The notes under the pieces were generated by a model. The model was given only the letters and a program-made list of their open reading frames with translations, searched no databases and had not been told where the DNA came from. Source: Planctomycetota bacterium (GTDB lineage Bacteria; Planctomycetota; UBA11346). Taken from it: a DNA stretch of 12,735 nucleotides. Made by a program: the position numbers and the translations under genes. Of the stretch, positions 7,255 to 12,735 are shown piece by piece. The DNA is taken from NCBI GenBank assembly GCA_013821615.1, contig JACDGQ010000002.1, positions 1 through 12,735 on the forward strand, given 5' to 3'. Position 1 is the first letter of the stretch, and every line of letters begins with the position of its first letter.

Positions 7255-7923
7255 ATGTTCCTCAACCGTATCGCCATCGCCGCACTTGCCCTGATGGCCT
7301 GTTCCTTCACTCACGGTGCCGATGATGGGTGGCGTTCCTTATTCAATGGCAAGGACCTCGATGGTTGGCGTGCAAACGTCGAGCCTGCGTCATGGACCGT
7401 GAAAGACGGGGCCATCCGCGCCAATGCTACCAGGGCTAGCTCGCATCTTTTTTATAGTGGCGGCCAGGAGCCCTTTGAGCGCTTCATCGACTTCGAGTTG
7501 GAAGTGATCACCCGCAGCGAACCGGAATCCAACTCCGGAATTTTCATTCACACCGACCTGCAGTCACAAGCGGGAACAGGACATCTGCAGACCGGGTATG
7601 AGATCCAGCTCAACAGCACGGTAAACGAGAAGCGCAAGACCGGTAGCCTCTACGCCGTCGTCGACCTGGCGACGTCGCCGGTGGACGAACGCGAATGGTT
7701 CACCGTGCTCATTTCGGTCAGGGGGAAGCGCATCACGGTGGCCGTGAACGGCAAGCAGACCGTGGACTACACTGAACCGGAAAACGTTCAGCGCCCGCCG
7801 GAGCGCGCCGGGCGTATGCTGAATCCCCTGGGCGGCGCCATCGCGCTCCAGGCCCACGACCCCAAGAGTGTGTTCCTTTTCAAGAGTGTGAGGATTCATC
7901 CCTTGCCACCGGTGACACCGTGA
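7255..7923 (+). CDS. Secreted DUF1080 (3-keto-disaccharide hydrolase-like) domain protein
   Basis: The 222-residue protein starts at an ATG behind CGGAG (7243-7247, seven-base spacing). Residues 1-22 are a signal peptide; cleavage could fall after HGA (residue 22) or, as LMAC resembles a lipobox, before Cys16 to give a lipoprotein. The single DUF1080 domain spans about 25-216 with its usual landmarks: WRSLFNGKDLDGWR (26-39), WTVKDGAI (47-54), SNSGIFIHTD (92-101), GYEIQLN (114-120), TGSLY (129-133), VAVNGKQTVDY (162-172) and GAIALQAHDPKSVFLFKSVRI (194-214). The fold is a concanavalin-like sandwich. Members have been linked to hydrolysis of 3-keto-glycosides and are abundant in Planctomycetes and Verrucomicrobia; substrate and activity of this one are inferred only. 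It lies 30 bp after a DUF1080 remnant and may share a transcript with the propeller gene. Confidence 0.9.
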   Translation: MFLNRIAIAALALMACSFTHGADDGWRSLFNGKDLDGWRANVEPASWTVKDGAIRANATRASSHLFYSGGQEPFERFIDFELEVITRSEPESNSGIFIHTDLQSQAGTGHLQTGYEIQLNSTVNEKRKTGSLYAVVDLATSPVDEREWFTVLISVRGKRITVAVNGKQTVDYTEPENVQRPPERAGRMLNPLGGAIALQAHDPKSVFLFKSVRIHPLPPVTP

Positions 7924-8006
7924 GGCGGCAGTTGGGGACCTGCTGGGAGACGTAGGACGCGTACGGTGAGTCAGGGAATCTGACGCTCTCTCGTGCAATG
8001 AAAGTC

Positions 8007-8040
8007 TGCGTCCAGCCACGTGTACACGTGCTTGGACGCA
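8007..8040. repeat. 34-nt near-perfect palindrome, possible bidirectional terminator
   Basis: Each arm is 17 nt. The centre, CACGTGTACACGTG (8017-8030), is a perfect 14-bp palindrome. The outer eight bases, TGCGTCCA and TGGACGCA, pair fully. Only one C-C mismatch and one G-T pair separate the two blocks. It lies between convergent genes, where a hairpin could act on both transcripts. It could also be a protein-binding site. Confidence 0.5.
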
Positions 8041-8097
8041 CACCGCTTGCGCTGCACTCGACAGTCTGTCCAAGCCCGCACAGCTGCGTGTCTGACA

Positions 8098-8127
8098 GCG
8101 CTCCTGCGAGAGCGGCGCAGCGAGCGC
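8098..8127. repeat. Interrupted inverted repeat between convergent genes
   Basis: GCGCT (8098-8102) pairs with AGCGC (8123-8127), and CTGCG (8104-8108) pairs with CGCAG (8116-8120), leaving a seven-base loop and a small asymmetric internal bulge. The stem is GC-rich with no T-run after it, so a terminator role is only possible. Confidence 0.3.
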
Positions 8128-8260
8128 ATGGGTGTCGGGGCCGATGGTAAGGGAAGGCCCTCCGCGCAGTCAAGCAATGGCGGCGACCAAGGCTGCGGTA
8201 TTGTTGGGTGACTCCAAAGAAGCGCTCAGGCCGGCCTCGGGCGACACGATTCGATCGCCA

Positions 8261-11200
8261 TCACCGCCCCGTCCTGCGCCCGCTCCTCAGCCTCCAGATG
8301 AAGCTTAGCCCCAGCATTATCGCCAGAGCGCTGCCCTGCCCCAGGCCACAGCCATGGCTGCCGCCTCCCCCTGTGTTTGCAGGTGATCCGCCCGTCGTCC
8401 CGCCGGCGGCGGCCTGCGCGGTGCCGGCGATATTCCAGTCATAAGGCGTGTGGTTGGCGTCGGAGTTGATGATGGAGACTAGGCATGACCAAGGCCCGGC
8501 GGCGATCGGAGTCATGGTCACCTCGAACGCACCATTTCCACCCGCTGGGATCGAGGCGGCGGGCTGAGTTGTCACGGTCGCTGTGCAATTGGTGGCGCCG
8601 GACAGCGTCACCGGCACGGTCACGCCGAGCGCTGCGCTCCCGGTGTTCGCGAGCACGTAGGACAACGGCTGGGACGTCCCGGCGATCGCGCCGGTGACGC
8701 CGTCGGTCGTTCCATCGGCGATGGCCGCTCCGCCGCGGGTGATGGCGAGGCCGGGCACCGCGACGGCGCCCGCCGTGCCCGATACCGTCCAGTCGTACGG
8801 GGTGGCGCTAATGTCGGTGTTGACTACCGCTAACGTAAACGACCACGCGCCGACGGCGGTCGGCGTCACGCTGAGCACCAGGTCGGAGGTGGCTCCGACG
8901 CCGATCGCGCTGCTCGGCTGGGTGGTGACCGACGCGGCGCAGTTCGTCAGGCCCGACAGCGTGACCGGGGTCGTGACCGAGAGGGGGGCGGAGCCGGAAT
9001 TCTCCAGCACGAAGGTCAGCGTCTGGGCGCTGCCGGCGGCGCTTGCGACGATCGCGTCGCTGCCACCATCATCGATCGCGTTCCCTGCCCGCGACACATG
9101 GAGCGTGGGATGCGCTACGGTGATGCCGCTGACATCGGCGAAGGATGCGCCGACGCGCAGCTCGTCGACGGTCAGCTTCGACACCATGCTGTCGCCGCGC
9201 AGACGGAGCGTGTCGAACGACAACTCCGTGCCCGTGGTGATCAGGGCGGCGCCTGCATCGTTCGGCGCCGAATTGCCGGGGGTGGGGTTCACCCACAGCC
9301 GCACTTCCCGCGCGCTGCCGCTGAGAACACGCATGTTCACCACCACAAAGGTAGTGGTCGAGAGGCTGGTGGTGCTGTCGGCGGAGCCTCCGCCCCCAGC
9401 GACCTCAACGCCCCAGGTGCCCATCCCGAAGCGCTGACCGATGAACAGCTTTTCAGTAGTGCCGTTGAAGAGCCCGACGCCGAGGTAGCCCGTGCCGGGT
9501 GTCGTGCCCTTGCCGATGAAGCTGATCCAGGCGTTGGCGCCCGCGGTCCCGCCATCGCTGAACCCGGTGAGCAGGCGCCGCGCATATTCGGGGTTCTTCT
9601 GGCTGTTGGTGTTGCCGGGGATCTGCTGCACGCTCGTCAGCTGCACCGCGCCGCCAGTGGCGGTGACGCCGGCAGCGGAGAGCCCCGGCACGTAGCTGGC
9701 GGGATACACCGGCACCTGGCCCTGGCCATTGCCGCCGACGAGCCTGTTCCAGGGCTCGGCGAAGCCGTTCTCGCCGCCTTGCCCATTCCAATCGATGGCG
9801 CCGCTGGTGTACGGAAATGCTTCATGGGCGAGCAGCGGCGCGGCGGTCACGGTCAGCATGAGCGCCTTGCTGGCGGTCGCGCCCGAGGACACCTGGAAGG
9901 TGTACGAGGCGCTGCCCGCGACCGTCGCTGCACCGGTGATGCGCCCAGTGCGCGCATCCAGGACCAGGCCGGCGGGAAGGGCGGGCGTGACGCTCCAGGT
10001 GGAGGTGGCGCCGAGACCATCTGCGCCAAGCTGCGCGTCATAGGGCGCATTCCGCGTCGCCGCGGGCAGCGCGGTCGTCGCGATGCCCAGACCCGGATTC
10101 GTCCCGGTCGCGGTAATGGTGCGCGCAGAACCCGCAGCGACCTTGATGTACGTTATGCTGCCGTGCACGCCGGACCCGATCGCATAGCCTTCACCGGAGG
10201 CCGTCTCCAGCGCCGCCTGCGAGGCGAATCTGGTGAATCCGGCCACCGCGGACGCTGAGAATTTGTTGATCGCGATCAGGTAGTGCTGCAGCGCGGGCGT
10301 GAAGCTGCCCTGCTTGTCAGCGAGCGCGACGGTGACCGTGGCCCCGCTCTGCTGCACCGACACGGTTTGCTTGAAGAAGGCGCCGCTCTCGTACTGGTAG
10401 CTGACGCCGTCATCGTCGTAATAAGTGAAGCTGGTCAGCGCGGCGTCCGGGAACATGTCCATGCGCACCGTGGTAACGGGGGAGGCGGCGACGTGGTCGA
10501 GCGCAGTCGGCAGGCTGGGGATGATCGCTCCCTTCTTGATGAAGAGCGGGAGTTCGCGCAGCGTCGACGTGGACACCGGGTAGGTGAAGGAGGCGCCACC
10601 GGTGTGCACCGTGCCGCGGAAGTAATCGTACCAGGTCCCAGCGGGCAGGTAGATGGACTTGCTGGTGGTTCCGCCCAGCGACAGGCTGCCGTCGGGGCTG
10701 GTGACGGTGGCACGGGGCTCGAGGATCGGCGCGGCCAGCAGCGAGCGGCCGAACATCCACGCGTCGGTGCGTTCTGCCACGGTTGCGTCCTTGGGGTAGT
10801 CCCACACCAGGGGCTGCACGAAGGGCACGCCCGTCTCACTGTAGATGCGGTCGTGCGCGTAGATGTACGGCATCAGCCGCGAGCGCAGACGGATCACCTC
10901 GGTTGCCGCGATCTCGGCCTCGCTGCCGTGGAACCACGGCTGGCGGTTGATCAGGTAGACCCCGTGGATGCGGAAGGTCGGCTGCATGGCCGCGAACTGC
11001 AGCCAGCGCGCGTAGAGTTCGTCGGTAGGGACGTTCTTGCTCACGCCATCGGTCGCGATCGTGCCGATCGAATTGGCGTTGCCCGCGGTGCCGCCCGCGT
11101 CGGTGCCCGTGCGGGCCATGCCGGCATTGATGGTCTGCAGCATGCGCGGCGCCTCGGTCTTGAGGGTGCGCCAATCGGTCTCGATGTCGCCGCTCCAGAC

Positions 11201-12735
11201 GCCATAGCCGTAGCGCTGCGAACCCAGGTATGAGTGCCGGTTCATCGACCAGACCCGGGTGCCCGGCTTGTTGGCGCGCTGGTAGGTGTAGATGCCTTCC
11301 TGATAGAGCGGATTGTAGAAATTGCTCGCGGACGGGATGTCGCCGGAATCCGGACCTTCGTCGCCTTCATCGTGCCAGTAGCCGACGATGCCCTTGTCGA
11401 AGGCGCGATCGATGCTGTTCTGCGCGTACCAGGCGCGCGCCGCGGGGATGAAGAAGTTCAGGTTGCCGACCTTGTCGCTGCGGCCGCGCTGCGAACCCCA
11501 GTAGTCGGTCTTGAAGGTGCTGGGGTCCCCCGACGGCAGCCACCAGCCGACGCTGCTGGCGTTGCGCCACGTGGCGCCGGTCGCTGCGCCCGCGCTGATC
11601 ACGGCGCCCTGCACCGTGTCGACGTGCAGGCGGGGCTTGGTGATGCCCATCAGCTTCACGCCCATGGAGTCGGTGTAGGTCTTGAGCGAGGTGTCGCTGG
11701 CGGAAGGGAAGCCACGGAAGTCGCTGGCCGCGACATTCGTCGCACGCAGGTTCCACTCGAAGTTGCCGTAGTCGTTCAGGTCCCACGCCTTCCAGTCGAA
11801 ATCGAGGATGAAATGGTCGAGCGGAATGTGGCGCGAGCGGTAGGCGTTGATGTGCGAACGCAGCTCCTCCTCGTTGATGCCCCATTCGGTGTTGCCGAAG
11901 CCCTGCGCGTATTTCGGGAACATCTGCGGACGACCGCTGAGCTCGATCATCGCCTGGGTGATCTCGGTGGGCGTTCCCACCATGGCGAACCACAAGGTGT
12001 CCAGCTTGGTCGACGAAACGGCGCTGGCGCAGCGCTCGTTGGTCTTGTTCATCTCCAGCGTGGTGCTGGAAAAGGCGACGCTGCCGCCATCGTTGTCCCA
12101 CAGCACCCCGAAGCCGCGCTTGCTGGCGGCGCCGGTCGTCCACGCGAATGGTCCGGTCTCGCTGCCATGCCAGCGCGCGTTCAAGTCCACTGCTGGCGTG
12201 ACGTTTTGCCGGGACAGCTGCGTGACGAACGTCTTGGTCGCATAATCGCCCAGGGTCGTGAAGCCCATCTCTCGCCCGCGCACGCTCGGCGCTGACTGGA
12301 TGCCGTACCAGTTGAGGTTCGCGTCGAACTCGACCTTCACCCGCGCGTCGGTCATGCCGGCGGCGGCCGACTCGCCGAAGATGCGGGTCGTGCCGTCTGG
12401 CTCGAAGACGTTCACCCGGCAGGGGGATTTGGCGATGCGCACGACCATCGCCGACGTGGTCAGCACCACCTCGGACGCGCCATCAGCGATTGAGACCGTG
12501 CCCGGCGTCCAGGTCTTCGTGGCGAAACCCGGGTCCATGATCAACGTCGGTGGCGAGGTCTGATTGCCGGGGCGGTAGTCGACCTCCAACAGGTTCGGCT
12601 TGAGCACGCGCACGAAGACCCGATCGCCACCGGCATTCGCCAGGGTGACCGAGTCCGCCGACTGCGTACTCAGCGTCACGTTCCCCGGCTCGGCCGCCGT
12701 CATCGCTGTGGACAGGGCCAAGCAGCCGAGCCCGC
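8261..12735 (-). CDS. Glycoside hydrolase family 31 enzyme, multidomain, C-terminally anchored, 5' partial
   Basis: The frame runs off the right edge; the visible N-terminal GLGCLALSTAMTA looks like the core and end of a signal peptide, so the start lies outside. Residues count from the TTG at 12721 (1486 residues visible). The GH31 N-terminal sandwich is about 30-265 and the TIM barrel about 266-640. GYWHDEGDE gives the nucleophile Asp451, and the SQRYGYGVWSGD motif gives the acid/base Asp512, both intact. C-terminal sandwiches follow, including a DUF5110-like part with YYDDDG (767-772). Then come a putative Ig (He_PIG) domain (873-960), a LamG-like module (about 962-1200), two ASH/HYDIN-like repeats (1205-1317, 1323-1434), a Gly-rich linker and an anchor with Cys1458. 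GH31 enzymes are retaining alpha-glucosidases, alpha-xylosidases and related enzymes; the substrate cannot be told. It is probably held at the cell surface with its catalytic part extended outward. Confidence 0.92.
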   Translation of the reverse strand, partial: GLGCLALSTAMTAAEPGNVTLSTQSADSVTLANAGGDRVFVRVLKPNLLEVDYRPGNQTSPPTLIMDPGFATKTWTPGTVSIADGASEVVLTTSAMVVRIAKSPCRVNVFEPDGTTRIFGESAAAGMTDARVKVEFDANLNWYGIQSAPSVRGREMGFTTLGDYATKTFVTQLSRQNVTPAVDLNARWHGSETGPFAWTTGAASKRGFGVLWDNDGGSVAFSSTTLEMNKTNERCASAVSSTKLDTLWFAMVGTPTEITQAMIELSGRPQMFPKYAQGFGNTEWGINEEELRSHINAYRSRHIPLDHFILDFDWKAWDLNDYGNFEWNLRATNVAASDFRGFPSASDTSLKTYTDSMGVKLMGITKPRLHVDTVQGAVISAGAATGATWRNASSVGWWLPSGDPSTFKTDYWGSQRGRSDKVGNLNFFIPAARAWYAQNSIDRAFDKGIVGYWHDEGDEGPDSGDIPSASNFYNPLYQEGIYTYQRANKPGTRVWSMNRHSYLGSQRYGYGVWSGDIETDWRTLKTEAPRMLQTINAGMARTGTDAGGTAGNANSIGTIATDGVSKNVPTDELYARWLQFAAMQPTFRIHGVYLINRQPWFHGSEAEIAATEVIRLRSRLMPYIYAHDRIYSETGVPFVQPLVWDYPKDATVAERTDAWMFGRSLLAAPILEPRATVTSPDGSLSLGGTTSKSIYLPAGTWYDYFRGTVHTGGASFTYPVSTSTLRELPLFIKKGAIIPSLPTALDHVAASPVTTVRMDMFPDAALTSFTYYDDDGVSYQYESGAFFKQTVSVQQSGATVTVALADKQGSFTPALQHYLIAINKFSASAVAGFTRFASQAALETASGEGYAIGSGVHGSITYIKVAAGSARTITATGTNPGLGIATTALPAATRNAPYDAQLGADGLGATSTWSVTPALPAGLVLDARTGRITGAATVAGSASYTFQVSSGATASKALMLTVTAAPLLAHEAFPYTSGAIDWNGQGGENGFAEPWNRLVGGNGQGQVPVYPASYVPGLSAAGVTATGGAVQLTSVQQIPGNTNSQKNPEYARRLLTGFSDGGTAGANAWISFIGKGTTPGTGYLGVGLFNGTTEKLFIGQRFGMGTWGVEVAGGGGSADSTTSLSTTTFVVVNMRVLSGSAREVRLWVNPTPGNSAPNDAGAALITTGTELSFDTLRLRGDSMVSKLTVDELRVGASFADVSGITVAHPTLHVSRAGNAIDDGGSDAIVASAAGSAQTLTFVLENSGSAPLSVTTPVTLSGLTNCAASVTTQPSSAIGVGATSDLVLSVTPTAVGAWSFTLAVVNTDISATPYDWTVSGTAGAVAVPGLAITRGGAAIADGTTDGVTGAIAGTSQPLSYVLANTGSAALGVTVPVTLSGATNCTATVTTQPAASIPAGGNGAFEVTMTPIAAGPWSCLVSIINSDANHTPYDWNIAGTAQAAAGGTTGGSPANTGGGGSHGCGLGQGSALAIMLGLSFIWRLRSGRRTGR
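8264..8371 (-). other. C-terminal sorting/anchor signal of the GH31 protein
   Basis: Residues 1451-1486 read as four glycines, SH, then GCGLGQG with Cys1458, a hydrophobic segment (SALAIMLGLSFIW) and a strongly basic end (RLRSGRRTGR). The order and the GCGLG core match the end of the beta-helix protein, although the linkers and membrane segments differ in sequence. This points to a shared processing or anchoring route. Confidence 0.6.
8420..8755 (-). repeat. Second ASH/HYDIN-like repeat of the GH31 protein
   Basis: Residues 1323-1434 begin LAITRGGAAIADG and end PYDWNIAGTA. The middle has the pattern L-x-N-T-G-S-A-x-L-x-V followed by VTLSGATNCTATVTTQP. It is an Ig-like surface domain seen in tandem in many secreted bacterial proteins, and matches its neighbour at 8771-9109 over its full length. 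Confidence 0.7.
8771..9109 (-). repeat. First ASH/HYDIN-like repeat of the GH31 protein
   Basis: Residues 1205-1317 begin LHVSRAGNAIDDG and end PYDWTVSGTAG. ENSGSAPLSV and VTLSGLTNCAASVTTQP line up with the same positions of the next repeat. The two copies differ at many residues, so the duplication is old. They probably act as a spacer between the enzyme and its anchor. Confidence 0.7.

Larger units (their letters stand above)
7924..8260. other. Convergent intergenic region rich in inverted repeats
   Basis: The stop codons of the DUF1080 gene (+) and the GH31 gene (-) face each other across 337 bp. No protein in either strand is recognisable. Several inverted repeats lie here: a 34-nt near-palindrome (8007-8040), the 11-nt GACAGTCTGTC (8060-8070), a two-part stem at 8098-8127 (GCGCT with AGCGC, CTGCG with CGCAG) and AGGCCGGCCT (8228-8237). 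None has a flanking T-run. They may terminate both transcripts or form a structured RNA. Confidence 0.5.

Noticed and set aside
8020..8211. A small 63-codon plus-strand frame in the convergent gap
   Set aside because: No RBS, no recognisable domain, and it begins inside the 34-nt palindrome; composition looks non-coding.
9098..12295. Three long plus-strand open frames opposite the GH31 gene
   Set aside because: They follow one another in the shadow of the GH31 codons, show no recognisable domain and no RBS, and conflict with intact GH31 catalytic motifs on the minus strand.

Overview
The window is GC-rich bacterial DNA carrying five secreted or envelope-directed proteins, most of them carbohydrate-active. 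No RNA genes, CRISPR array, integrase or transposase can be seen. The content (a GH2-like enzyme ending in RYYNW, a right-handed beta-helix protein, a beta-propeller, DUF1080 domains, and a large GH31 enzyme with Ig-like tails) suggests a polysaccharide-degrading member of the PVC bacteria, such as Planctomycetota, Lentisphaerota or Verrucomicrobiota. This placement is inferred from protein families and is not proven by any marker gene.

Layout. Positions 2-2884 (+): the C-terminal part of a GH2-family protein whose start lies left of the window. Positions 2885-3064: a short gap with a hairpin and a perfect 14-bp palindrome beside a -10-like box. Positions 3065-5452 (+): a secreted parallel beta-helix protein with an Ig-like domain and a Gly-rich, Cys-containing C-terminal anchor. 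Positions 5453-5813: a gap with no convincing gene. Positions 5814-6938 (+): an exported YVTN/YncE-like beta-propeller. Positions 6939-7254: a gap that holds the C-terminal remnant of a DUF1080 gene at 7078-7224. Positions 7255-7923 (+): an intact secreted DUF1080 protein. Positions 7924-8260: a convergent gap rich in inverted repeats, including a 34-nt near-perfect palindrome. Positions 8261-12735 (-): a very large GH31 glycosidase whose 5' end is cut by the right edge.

Together the genes look like part of a glycan-utilisation neighbourhood. GH31 acts on alpha-glycosides, GH2 folds act on beta-glycosides, the beta-helix protein may bind or cleave polyuronides or similar polymers, and DUF1080 proteins have been linked to (keto)glycoside hydrolysis. 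The beta-helix and GH31 proteins end in the same kind of tail: a Gly-rich linker, then Gly-Cys-Gly-Leu-Gly, a hydrophobic segment and basic residues. This points to one shared C-terminal sorting and anchoring route.

The most noteworthy points are that shared Cys-containing sorting signal, the replacement of the GH2 acid/base glutamate by lysine, the DUF1080 gene relic next to an intact DUF1080 gene, and a central block (about 5450-8250) with visibly lower GC than its flanks. I did not find a clearly new defence or mobile system.
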